The position numbers and the translations under genes are program-made. A stretch of DNA of 64,000 nt from Zygnema cylindricum (lineage: Eukaryota; Streptophyta; Zygnematophyceae; Zygnematales; Zygnemataceae). The notes under the pieces were generated by a model, which did no database searches, had not been told where the DNA came from, and saw only the letters and a program-made list of their open reading frames with translations. The DNA lies in the NCBI GenBank assembly GCA_037447655.1, contig JBBHKE010002813.1, forward strand, positions 93,106-157,105. Direction: 5' to 3'. Shown here piece by piece: positions 1 to 8,626 of this stretch (its first letter is position 1; each line of letters starts with the position of its first letter).

Positions 1-29
1 TTAGAATCTGTCACTGTATTTCGGGTATT

Positions 30-720
30 AATGTCAAAATTTTGGGGCGCCGATATAGAGTACATAAGTCTAATAACGATTCGCGGTGTAGCTTCTAATA
101 TTAGGGTTTCGATATATTTACCGTGTACTTTTAGTTCCTTGTTCACAGTCCTTTTTGTACACCGTCAATCCCTATTAGAGTAAAGGAATAAATAGCGTAA
201 AAAAAAAATTAGTGTTATTAACACTAATCGGGATTTTTTTTTTTTTTTTAAATATATATACTAATTAATCCCTAACTGTAAATTGGATTGTCCTGAATAA
301 TAAATACCCGCCCTTTCGATGTCTACAGTAATATGTGTATTTGTACAAAATCTGACAATTCGTAAGCCGTCGAGCTGTTCACACGGTCGACGGACGAACA
401 TATGAGAACGTGATTTTTTTCGACAAGTTTGCATCTCTTTCTTCCAGTGCACATTCACATGTGTGCGCAATAATGTTCAGTGTCTTTTTATGCCTTTGTA
501 ATTCAAAAAGTACCATTTCGTACGGAAATACCCTGTTCGTACGCCACACTATTTCTATCGCAATGTATTTCCATTATTAACGCTAATTGAAAAAAAAACA
601 TAATAGAATAATGGAAAAAATAGAATTATGGATTGTATTTCAGGTTTTTTTTTTTTAAAAAAGGGCACCGAATTGGCGTTATATACTCTAATAGCGATTG
701 ACGGTGTACTTTACTGAATC
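30..720. repeat. Foldback-type dispersed repeat, leftmost copy
   Basis: Non-coding AT-rich stretch built from motifs that recur at 2350-2790, 28690-28990 and 31610-33010. The motif CGATTCGCGGTGTA (77-90) is followed after about 65 bp by its near inverse TGTACACCGTCAATC (156-170), and a further copy closes the block near 688-710. Blocks such as 'attaacgctaatt' and poly-T/poly-A tracts lie between. This arrangement suggests a non-autonomous foldback element or two nested ones. No coding sequence or target-site duplication was recognised. Confidence 0.5.
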
Positions 721-734
721 GAGCGTTTTTAGGT

Positions 735-1220
735 GTGAAGGTCGCGTGTGAGGGGGTCCACGTCGCCCTGCATTCCTTTCACTACAATTTCGCTTTACGA
801 CGCCTCGCTCCGCGCGGTGCGTCGCAAGTATAAATATGTTTAGGATTTTTTCTCATTCGTGTTTTTTTTTTTTTTTTTAAACCCGAACCAATAACCCTAT
901 GACCCTAAAAATCCGCGGTACTCGGGCGGTATTTTGCAAGTGTGCAGGTCTCGGCGCATTTCGTCTCATGTAGGAGACCTGCACACCCTGCACACCACGG
1001 GCGAGAAAACTAACGAACCTTGAATCTTGCGTTTTTCGGGCTCTGTGAAGTGTGAACCTCCGAGGTCAGTTTCGCGCATTGTGAGAGATCCACGTCGACC
1101 CCCCATCATCTTTTCGTTTTACGACGCGCCGCGCCGCGCGGACGTAAAACTGTATATATGTGTTTAGGGTTTTTTATTATTTAGTGTTCTTTTCATATAA
1201 AAAAAACCAAACCACACCCT
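735..1220. repeat. Divergent tandem duplication, about 310 bp period
   Basis: Two diverged copies of one sequence lie head to tail, near 735-890 and 1044-1220. Both run through a 'ggtccacgtcg' or 'gatccacgtcg' segment, a CG-rich 'tttacgacgc' segment with gccgcgcgg-like runs, a 'tataaatatgtttaggattttt' or 'tatatgtgtttagggttttt' segment, then poly-T and repeated ACCCTAAA-like blocks. No protein was recognised. The CG-rich patch is unlike its AT-rich surroundings. Confidence 0.5.
970..1021 (+). repeat. 52-bp sequence identical to 33064-33115
   Basis: The stretch starting GTAGGAGACCTGCACACC and ending CTAACGAACCTT occurs twice in the window, 32 kb apart, in the same orientation and without a mismatch that I can see. 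It contains a short internal repeat (CTGCACACC twice). The flanks differ on both sides. Confidence 0.85.
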
Positions 1221-1588
1221 AAAAAACCCTAAGCGTGTAAACCCTGACCAGTTACCCGGAAGGTACCTTCCTTTGTAATTTTGTCTAAAGGTAATTTCGT
1301 CTGCCGATGCCTTACAGGTGTCCATGAAGAAAGCTTTATTTGCCACGGCATTCAATGGAACATCCAACGGTAATATTTACGCCAAACAGATAAAGGGTTT
1401 GTCCTGCAACATACCGTTGGTAATCCGTACTATAACTTCTCGCGAATTTTACAATCGTGTCCGAAGAGTGTTAGATACACGCGTCGGCACGCGAAAGTGT
1501 GTGCGTCGACACTAAAAAGCGCACTCGTATTTGATTCCTATTGATAAAGACGGAGGGATGTTACGCGAATCTGTTCTCACAAGTTGAA
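1221..1588. other. Unannotated intergenic sequence
   Basis: Mixed-composition DNA with short open frames on both strands but no recognisable domain, RNA gene or repeat. I see nothing I can name here. Confidence 0.5.
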
Positions 1589-1596
1589 ACGTCGAC

Positions 1597-2259
1597 GAGA
1601 GGTCGCAAAAGTCAAAATTTTACATAACCGAAACCGACCGTTTTTTTTTGCAAAATCTGAGAAACCGACGCCCGACCTGGTTATGTCACGCTCCAAAATT
1701 GTTAACCGTTAACCGACCGGCGTTTAACAAAATAAAAATTAACCGAAACTCGATTTCTCGCGACTAACCGTGCCCGCCCGTAACCGAAGAAGTACAAAAT
1801 TATCTAACGTACGACGTATGAATAAGCCAATTATTACGATTTGTCAAGTTCCCTTAGATTTGCGAAATGAATAGTGTTTACTAACGTGTCAGATTTGCGA
1901 CGCTTTGTCACGTTCCCTAAGATTGCAAAATGAATATTGATACTACCGTGCCAAATTTGCGACGCTTTGTCGCGTTCCCTAAGATTTGCGAAAAAAATAG
2001 TGTTAATCATGATGTCACGTACTTCCACGATACCGAAGAGTACAAAGTACAATAATGTTGGATTATATGGACAGTACAAAATTTTCATTTTTTTTGTTTT
2101 TTGGTTGACCGACCGTAACCGACCGTTTTTTTTTCCTGGTGAATCAACCGATTGTAACCGCCCGACCCCCAAAATTTGGCAGCTGAATCCGTTTCGGATC
2201 CGGCGCGGGCGGTCGGTTAACGGCCCGTCACGGTTTCTGTTGATCGTTTGCGACCTCTG
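1597..2259. mobile_element. hAT-like non-autonomous element (MITE), copy 1
   Basis: The element starts GAGAGGTCGCAAA and ends TTTGCGACCTCTG, giving terminal inverted repeats of about 12 bp. It is flanked by near-identical 8-bp sequences, ACGTCGAC (1589-1596) and GCGTCGAC (2260-2267), as expected of an hAT duplication. A diverged copy lies inverted at 43503-44068. This copy carries about three internal tandem units of roughly 60 bp (1848-2000, marked by 'tttgcgacgctttgtc') that are mostly absent from the other copy and explain its extra length. It has no coding capacity; open frames across it are chance. Confidence 0.75.
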
Positions 2260-2349
2260 GCGTCGACTATGTGAACACGGGCTTATACTATATCGGCTAC
2301 ACTGTGGGATAAGTGTACTTAAATTAGAGTTAGGCATAAATTATAGTTA

Positions 2350-2790
2350 ATTATTTCGTGGTGAAATGCCTCAAACACAAATTAGAGTTAGTAATACCGA
2401 TTGTATTTTTAGCTAATTACTTTCTTAACGCTATTAGCGATTCACGCTGTAGTGTCATTGATTATGTTCTTAGTTGCAGAGGTAAGATTTATGGGTACTG
2501 ATATAGTGTCATCGACGCTGATAATAATGCACTGTACACCTTGAATCGTTATTAGAGTATAAGTTATTTTAGCGTATAGGAATAATTACCGTTATTAACG
2601 CTAATTGGGAATTTGTAAATTTTCAAAGAAATCGTCTACTCTAATTAGGAATTAGGGTTTTTTTTAAATTGTATGGATAATTATATTTGAGAATTTGAAA
2701 AAAAAAAGTACCCGAATTAGCGTTCAATACGGTTATAACCATTCGCGGTGTAGTGTTTTGTGACATTGTAGATGTTTAGGGTTTGTTACA
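2350..2790. repeat. Foldback-type dispersed repeat
   Basis: This is a second copy of the family at 30-720. 'attagcgattcacgctgtag' (about 2428-2447) faces 'tgtacaccttgaatcgttat' (about 2534-2553) across an 85-bp spacer. A third arm with 'ccattcgcggtgtagtg' lies at 2737-2753. It is AT-rich and non-coding. Confidence 0.5.
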
Positions 2791-3774
2791 TTTTGATGCA
2801 CGCTCACTATGATAGCATCGACGTCGTTAATTCCAAAACTTTCCGCCATGGTTTCCCTATTTTGTTTTTTCGTCCTTTCTCACTCTACTTGCTATCAAAA
2901 TACGCCCAAAGACAATAAAAAGTAATATTTTTTGGAGATCTTTCATTTGATAACATTATTGTATTTTTTCATTGCAACAATTGTGAGATAGACATGGATA
3001 TTGGGAGGGGAAGAGAGAAAGAGGCGCCTTCACAAACTTCGCTTTTGACGAAATGACGTCCATTGGTCGAAACCTCTCCACGGCCCCTTTACCAAAAAAA
3101 AGTGCACAAAAAAAGTACGCACAGGTTGGAAACGTGCAGTAGGTTTTTTTTTGGTACTCCGCGTAGATTTTTTTTCAAAAAATCTTTGACGATTGCAACG
3201 TCGTCTGTTTACTCGTTCACATCATGAAACTTTAGTTAAACTCACCCCGCGATGTGATTTGAATAGAAGTTTGAAGATGAGTTGGAGGGGCGCAAAAGTG
3301 AGTCGAAACACACTAGACGACAAACGACATACATTTAAAATTTCAAAGTGACGCAAATTGTACTGTGGTAATTTCATTTTTTTGGTATGGCTACGGATTT
3401 TCTCGTTACTGGCTAAGTTTTGGAGGAAAATGACAAAAAAAACCCTTACTTAACACATGGGAAAGTGCCCTAAGCTAAGTTGAGTTTAAATTTGCTTGTT
3501 AATCTGCTAAACATCTTTGACTTGCGAAATATTGTGACAACCAATCAAAATTATGTCGGACTTATGAACGTCGACCAACATAAAAAAATCAACAATACGT
3601 TGACCGACATAAAAAAATCAACAATTCACACGGCAGACCAAGATTTAAGGTAACAAAAATGAGGCAACCACTTGTAGAAAAAAGTGTTGCGCACAAACGC
3701 AGTCTCACTTTCTTTTTGAGATAAAGTTTCTCTCTCTCACTTTCTCAATTAAGTGAACTCCACTTTGAGAGCAT
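2791..3774. other. Intergenic sequence, nothing recognised
   Basis: About 1 kb of AT-rich DNA with many stops in all frames. The only structure seen is a short imperfect direct repeat at 3567-3622 containing 'gaccaacataaaaaaatcaa' and a near copy. No gene, RNA or transposon end was identified. Confidence 0.5.
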
Positions 3775-3789
3775 ATGCTGGCGTCGTCA

Positions 3790-3870
3790 ACTGATGTGGC
3801 TTGATTTGGTAGAGCGCAACAATGCTCATATTTTACAATTAGTTTCATTGGTACCCGGGTTCGGTTTCTT
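3790..3870 (+). other. tRNA-like segment, possible SINE head
   Basis: TGGCTTGATTTGGTAGAGC (3797-3815) resembles a Pol III A box with D-arm, and GGTTCGGTTTC (3858-3868) resembles a B box. The spacing suits a tRNA-derived promoter. The T-arm stem does not pair well, so this is not a functional tRNA. A tRNA-derived SINE fragment is the best alternative, but no tail or duplication was defined. Confidence 0.25.
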
Positions 3871-4310
3871 ATCAAGTACAAGGTGTTGTTTTTGGAAGAT
3901 TAAGTTTCGTATGTGCGTGCGCATGTTTGCGTGCGTATGTAATTATCTGATATAATGTGGAGGTTCGAACCGATTTGCGGATTGGGAATTAAATGTACGA
4001 GTAAAATTAATGGACTAATTCAGTGGCGCGGAATGCGTTGGGAAATGGACGGCGGATCGCGAAGCGATCCAATGTGAAATGTACAAAATATTTAAGGTGT
4101 ACGCCGACCGTACAGAACATAATGCAACAGGCGACATCTATGGAAAAAGGACGCCACTGGTACGTAGAATCAATTTTGGACAGACTTACTTTGATTCTGA
4201 CCGGCGGAATTTATGGAGAGGTACGCAGTTTCGGTACGGACAAGATTTGGATAGTACAGTTTAATTTCCGCAGTGGTTCGAGCTAGACGTGGAAGGCGGA
4301 CGGCGTCCGC
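3871..4310. other. Intergenic sequence before the composite copia element
   Basis: No gene was recognised. It contains a TGCG/TGTG-rich patch at 3911-3940 and a small perfect hairpin, GGATCGC..GCGATCC, near 4053-4070. The last five bases, CGATA (4311-4315), are the left target-site copy of the following element. Confidence 0.5.
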
Positions 4311-4460
4311 CGATATGCAACTCTGAGACCTCCATAGGTACTCAGAGTAGGCAGCTTGCTAGAAGCCTCTAGGATAACCTCAGTTCTTTAAGGTTTGTCT
4401 GAATATTGCTGACACCCTGACAGAATACAGACTGAATAGACTGCACCCCTTGGAAGGGCT

Positions 4461-4474
4461 GACTCCCCTGAGTC
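4461..4474 (-). promoter_or_regulatory. Conserved GACTC/GAGTC hairpin in LTR R/U5
   Basis: GACTCCCCTGAGTC forms a 5-bp stem with a four-base loop about 65 bp past the TATA box in element sense. The same stem is at 16770, 22155, 27110, 34760, 46930 and 52385. The loop changes between copies (for example AAGT near 52388) while the stem stays paired. It would lie in the 5' leader RNA. The function is not known to me. Confidence 0.5.
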
Positions 4475-4540
4475 TGCCACAAAAAGAATCCTTAAAATTG
4501 CTCCCCTGAGCACTTAATTATCAATGGTCAAAGATGACCC

Positions 4541-4547
4541 TTTTATA
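4541..4547 (-). promoter_or_regulatory. LTR TATA box (TATAAAA)
   Basis: On the minus strand the sequence reads GTATAAAAGGG, a good Pol II TATA box. TATAAAT is at the same place in the LTRs near 27180 and 47010, whereas the LTRs near 16860 and 34840 have lost it (TACAAA). It places transcription start roughly 30 bp to the left, leaving about 190 bp of R/U5. Confidence 0.6.
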
Positions 4548-4624
4548 CAAAAGCTCTCTGAGAGAGAGGCGGCTACCTCTAATTTTCTAAGTCCTAAACC
4601 CCTCTCTAAACCCTATCCTACTGA

Positions 4625-4701
4625 TGTACAGAACCAATCAATTGAGCGTACAGTACAGAAAGGTACTTGGTCCGAAGTACTTTCTGTACGACCATTGTAC
4701 G
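4625..4701 (-). promoter_or_regulatory. GTAC-rich palindrome upstream of the LTR TATA box
   Basis: Seven GTAC tetramers lie in 77 bp. The core (4653-4689) is an inverted repeat: GTACAGAAAGGTACTT faces AAGTACTTTCTGTAC. Other LTRs keep the inverted arms with different bases. GTAC is the known core bound by plant SBP-domain factors, including the copper regulators CRR1 and SPL7. A role for them here is inference. Confidence 0.5.
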
Positions 4702-4783
4702 ATATGGCCAGAAAGACGACGCATGCCATATCTGGGTTCGCCATAATATGTCTCGGAGATGTCGTCATCCAATGTCATGCTGC

Positions 4784-4789
4784 CACGTG
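4784..4789. promoter_or_regulatory. G-box/ABRE-like CACGTG in LTR
   Basis: CCACGTGTCA occurs at the equivalent place in most LTRs here (for example 17097 as CCACGCGTCA, 22486, 27435 and 47420). ACGTGTC is a classic plant bZIP/ABA-response core. It lies about 240 bp upstream of the TATA box in element sense. Confidence 0.5.
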
Positions 4790-5039
4790 TCACCCGTTGT
4801 GGTTATGACCGAAAATCGCCAAATTGACCATTCCGCGATGCCGGCTTCTTTCTCCGTCGTTAGATTAATGTCGACCTTAATTTATAGCCGTTAAAAATAC
4901 AAGTAGTACATTTCGGGTGTAATTTTATTTTAACTGTGTCTGTGTGATTGTGGTGCGTTTGTCAGTGAATAGAACTTTTCTTTTTCGTCATCTTTAAGTA
5001 GCTATCGTACCCTATATACTTCAACACTGGTCTTAGACC

Positions 5040-5254
5040 ACAGGGTAAGACTAATGGCTACTTTGACGGATGGTAGGTACCAGGATCAAATCCTGGGTCC
5101 GTCAATCCTTTTGGTAAGTTTACCAAGGATATGCCTTCTGACTCTAAAAGAAGCATAGGCAACCATGGCTCTAGCTTCCTCTCCAGCCTTCAGTGACTAC
5201 GACAAGTATGGGGGCTAGGGAGAGAAGCTAGAAGCAGGTTGCCTCTGCTTTTTT
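5040..5254 (+). ncRNA. Structured module antisense to the retrotransposon (putative)
   Basis: On the plus strand, opposite to gag-pol, the order is: a TTGACGGA/TCCGTCAA stem (5063-5070 with 5098-5105) enclosing CCAGG-ATCAAAT-CCTGG, which has the geometry of a tRNA T-arm and a B-box-like GGATCAAATCC; a palindrome TTGGTAAGTTTACCAA (5110-5125); an 88-nt hairpin (5157-5244); and T6 (5249-5254). Equivalents lie in the LTRs at 10425-10615, 12441-12636, 17430-17622, 22810-23013, 27712-27918, 35414-35597 and 47713-47890, in whole or part. Stem changes are often compensated. That it is transcribed, perhaps by Pol III, is inference. Confidence 0.45.
5157..5244. promoter_or_regulatory. 88-nt LTR hairpin with near-invariant loop
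   Basis: The arm base AGGCAACC pairs with GGTTGCCT. The second LTR has AGGCAGCC with GGCTGCCT, a compensated change. Next come TCTAGCTTC/GAAGCTAGA and CTCTCC/GGGAGAG. In the LTR at 26960-27982 the same positions are CTCCATC/GATGGAG. The loop, CAGTGACTACGACAAGT, is nearly unchanged in all copies even though the stems differ. Confidence 0.6.
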
Positions 5255-5307
5255 CTGCTCTTATTTAAATCTTTTAACTAACCTAGAAAATACCTTTTAT
5301 TTCAACA

Positions 5308-5320
5308 CTCCCCTTATTTT
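5308..5320 (-). promoter_or_regulatory. Polypurine tract
   Basis: The minus strand reads AAAATAAGGGGAG directly before the TGTTGAAA start of the 3' LTR. The same tract precedes the LTRs at 17686 and 46186. It primes plus-strand DNA synthesis in LTR retrotransposons. Confidence 0.8.
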
Positions 5321-5425
5321 CTAGTCACTTTTGATTTTAAGTCCACATCTCTCTCTGCAGAAAATTAATTTAGGAGAATGTACCGGCTTGGTCATCATGT
5401 CTGCCACCATCTCACTGTCTGGTCT

Positions 5426-5893
5426 CTATTCTAGACTTATTATTTTGTTCTCCACCTTTTCCCTAACAAAGCTAAGTCTGATGTCCATGTGTTTTGCTTT
5501 AAAATGATGTTTGGGATTAGCAGCAATTGCAATTGCTGATTGATTATCACAGAACATTTTCTGAATTCCACTCTTAAGATGCCCCAATTCACCAAGTAAG
5601 GATTTAACCCACATCAATTCCATCACAGCAGAGCAAGATGCCATATACTCTGCCTCCATGGTACACTGAGCAATGACCTTTTGCTGCTTACTGCTCCAGC
5701 AACAAGCACCATTCCCCACATACAACACATATCCAGATGTACATCTTCTCATCGGAGCATCCCCATAGCTGACATCACTCCAAGTGGTGATGTCAGTGTT
5801 TTCCCCACCCAGTTGCAGCCATAGATCCCTAGTTCCTATGAGATATCTCAGGACCCTTTTTTGCTGCTTCCCAATCCCTTTTGGTAGGAGCAT
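5426..5893 (-). pseudogene. Copia RNase H domain (broken)
   Basis: The 155-residue frame carries the copia RNase H signature: TWSDVSYGD near residue 38, TMEAEYM, and FCDNQSAIAIA followed by KHMDIRLSFVREKV. The domain degrades the RNA strand of the RNA:DNA hybrid during reverse transcription. It is out of frame with the upstream reverse transcriptase (one-base change near 5868). It ends early at a TAG where the related element at 17704-19719 reads Tyr and continues for 34 more residues. It is therefore non-functional as a polyprotein part. Confidence 0.85.
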
Positions 5894-5981
5894 TCAGACT
5901 CCTACTTAGCACTCCTACAGCTGCTGCCAAATCCGGTCTGGTACAATTCACAAAATATACCAGACTGCCCACTACGTGTCT

Positions 5982-7376
5982 TTATGGAATAGTCTGCATA
6001 AACTTCTTCTCTTCTGGACCTAGTTCATCATCTAGAATTAGGATGTCTCCTTCCTCACTCCCATCACTTCCTTTCTTTAGATCCATGGGAGTTGTGCAAC
6101 TGTTGGCTTTGTTCATCTGAAATTTTTCCAGCATGTTTCCAATTGCCTCTTTTTGTGTTAATCTAATTATCCTCTTTTTCCTATTTCTCTCTACTTGTAT
6201 TCCCAAAATATATCCAGCCTCCCCCATATCTTTCATTTCGAATCTTCCCTTTAGATCTGTTTTTAGTTTGTTAATTTTCTTTAATGACTTACTTAGAACA
6301 AGAAGATCATCAACGTAAATTGCAATAAAGATGACACCTTGCTCATCTTCAAAAACATAAATTGAATGGTCTGAACTGATGCGAAAGTATCCCAGACTGG
6401 TAAGGAACTCATCAAGTTTCTTGTTCCACTGTCTGGGCGCCTGTTTCAAACCATAGAGAGATTTGATTAGCCGGCATACCTTACTTTCCTCTCCTTGTTC
6501 CACGAATCCTTCCGGTTGTCGCATGAAGATCTCCTCCTCTAGTTCTCCATGTAGGAACGCTGTCTTTATGTCCATCTGGTGGACTTCCATGTCTTCTACA
6601 GCTGCCAGACTGAGAAGTATTCGGACCGAGGGAAATCTGACGACCGGAGCGAAGGTTTCTTCGTAGTCTATTCCCTCTTTCTGAGTAAAATCTTTCGCCA
6701 CTAACCGAGCCTTATACCGCTCAATTGTATTGTCCGGATTCAGTTTTAGTTTGAAAACCCACTTACATCCAATTGGTTTTCTATCGGGTGGACAGTCCAC
6801 TAGCTCCCATGTATTAGCCGCCATGATTGAAGTCATCTCTTCATTGATGGCCGTCTTCCACCGGTTTGTTTCCGGACAGTTCATTGCCTCTTCATATGTT
6901 TGAGGTTCATCCGGGTGAGATAGTTTAGTTACCTTGTTATTAACTTGTTTCTCTTGAAGCCTTTTGCTGCTTCTTCTCCCTCCCTCAAAATCTGCGGCTG
7001 GAATAGATGGTTCTCGTGGATTATTTCGATTCACCACGGCTTCTTCCCTGTCCCTCGGATCCATATCTGTTTCCACCACGTCTTCCGCTTGTGTCATTGG
7101 CGTTTCCAAGTTCAAGTCTTTCTCTGTCTGTTTTAAATCTGCAAGGATATCATCCGAGCCTGCAAAAGTATCGTCTTCTTGAAAACCCGGATAGTTAGGG
7201 AGATGAAAGTCATCAGAATTGTCTGACTCAACTCTGATTCTGACTGGTTTTGAGGATTTAAAGGGATCTACCGACTTCCCTTCATCTATAGCTACCAGAT
7301 GTTTAACTAATATTATATCTTCTCTCTTTAGATCATATACTCTATACCCTTTTACATCCTCATCATATCCTAGCAA
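5982..7376 (-). pseudogene. Copia reverse transcriptase (broken pol)
   Basis: The 464-residue frame covers the linker after integrase and the RVT_2 reverse transcriptase. Typical motifs are WELVDCPP (190-197), the RYKARLVAK segment, VHQMDIKTAFLHGEL (265-279), SLYGLKQAPRQWNKKLDEF and the catalytic YVDD at 354-357. It ends at a TAA in place of Tyr in the motif after MQTIP, where the copy at 17704-19719 continues. At its start it is shifted by one base from the integrase frame, through loss of one base compared with the element at 24660. Its first Met is internal and not a true start. Confidence 0.88.
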
Positions 7377-8617
7377 GTATCCTGGTTTCCCTTTAGATCT
7401 AGTTTCCAGTTTGATTTATCTGTATCTAAACTGAAGACTTTACTACCAAAAACCTTTAAATGAGATAGATCTGGTTTTCGGCCTGTCCATTTCTCATATG
7501 GAGTTTGGCCTTTCACCGCCGAAGTTAGAACTCTGTTTCTCAAATAATTTGCACAATTCATAGCTTCTACCCAAAATCTTTTTCCTATCCTTTTATCTGA
7601 CAACATACTCCGTGCACTATCATTTAGTGTCATATTCAATCTCTCGGCAACACCATTCTGTTCCGGGTTTTTTGGAACTGTCTTTTGATGTTGAACACCA
7701 TCCTTCCTTAAGAACTCTTCAAACTGATTGGAGGTATATTCTCCTCCATTGTCACTTCTTACTCTCTTTATTGAGGTCTCGTGAAGTTTTTCGACCCATG
7801 CCTTATATTGTTTGAAATACTCCGGAGTTTCTGATTTATTTTTTAGAAAGTATACTCGAGAGTACCGAGACCAATCATCAGTAATGGTTAGCATATTTTT
7901 TTTGCCTCCGGGTGATGGCACTCTCGCCGGTCCCCAAATGTCCGTGTGTACCAAATCAAGAACCTTTTCCCCTTTATAAATTGCTTCCTTTGGGAATGGT
8001 AATCTGTGTGCTTTACCTTGAGCACACCCACTGCAATAACTCACATTATCATTTTCCCCAAAGCGTATTCCTTCAACTACTCCCAACTTTTTCATTTCTC
8101 TTAACTTTTCTAGATTCACATGCCCAAGTCTCTTATGCCACAACATAATATCATTGACACCAGCATAGTAAAGTTTGAGTTTTTCATTACATAAAGCAAG
8201 CCTGAACATTCTTTGGCTACCTTTCTCAGCAATGAAATACACATCTTCCTCAAAGCTAGCTGTAAAGACTCCTTTTCTGGTGCTAGTTTCAAATCCTTTA
8301 TCATCTAATACAGACGTAGAGATAAGATTCTTGTTTAACTCCGGAATAAACAATACATCGAAGAACGTAACTATTGAGGATTTTCCCTCCACTACGACTT
8401 TCAGATCTACCGATCCTACATAAGTAGTGGTCACTACCCTCCCATCCCCATATTCAATCTCTACTATAGGGATCTTTCTCAGCTTAGTAAACATATGCTT
8501 ATCTTTGCACATGTGCATAGATGCACCTGAATCCACAATCCAGCCTCCTTCACCTTTCAGTCCACCGAAAGCACATTTATGCTTTCGTGGAATTTCGACT
8601 TCTGTTTTTGCCTCCAT
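7370..8617 (-). pseudogene. Copia protease-integrase region
   Basis: The 415-residue frame has the aspartic protease active site DSGAS at 29-33. The integrase follows: the zinc-binding H161, H166, C195, C198 and the catalytic core Asp226 (HTDIWGP), Asp289 (SDNGGE) and Glu325 in the PEQNGVAERLN motif. It follows gag in the same frame, separated by a single TAG at 8625-8627. It runs out after the integrase C-terminus, where a base is missing. In an intact copia element these domains would be parts of one polyprotein. Confidence 0.88.
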
Positions 8618-8626
8618 CTCCTCATC

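Larger units (their letters stand above)
4316..5307 (-). repeat. Copia LTR, left (3' LTR of the full unit)
   Basis: It begins TGCAACTC and ends TTTCAACA. Read leftwards in the element's sense it contains the 88-nt hairpin (5244-5157), a short palindrome (5125-5109), a tRNA-like arm (5105-5063), a G-box CACGTG (4784-4789), a GTAC-rich palindrome (4653-4689), a TATA box (4541-4547) and a GACTC/GAGTC hairpin (4461-4474). The next bases to the right, 5308-5320, read AAGGGGAG on the minus strand and form the polypurine tract. Confidence 0.9.

Noticed and set aside
1834-2350. Open frames of 137 and 167 codons on opposite strands
   Set aside because: Both lie inside the hAT-like MITE, overlap each other and follow its tandem units. 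There is no protein-like conservation in the second copy.
5063-5105. Functional tRNA gene in the LTR
   Set aside because: Only acceptor-like and T-arm-like parts are present, with nine bases in place of D and anticodon arms. It can be tRNA-like, not a tRNA.
5157-5244. Hammerhead ribozyme (retrozyme) in the LTR
   Set aside because: The hairpin lacks the CUGANGA and GAAA core in either orientation.
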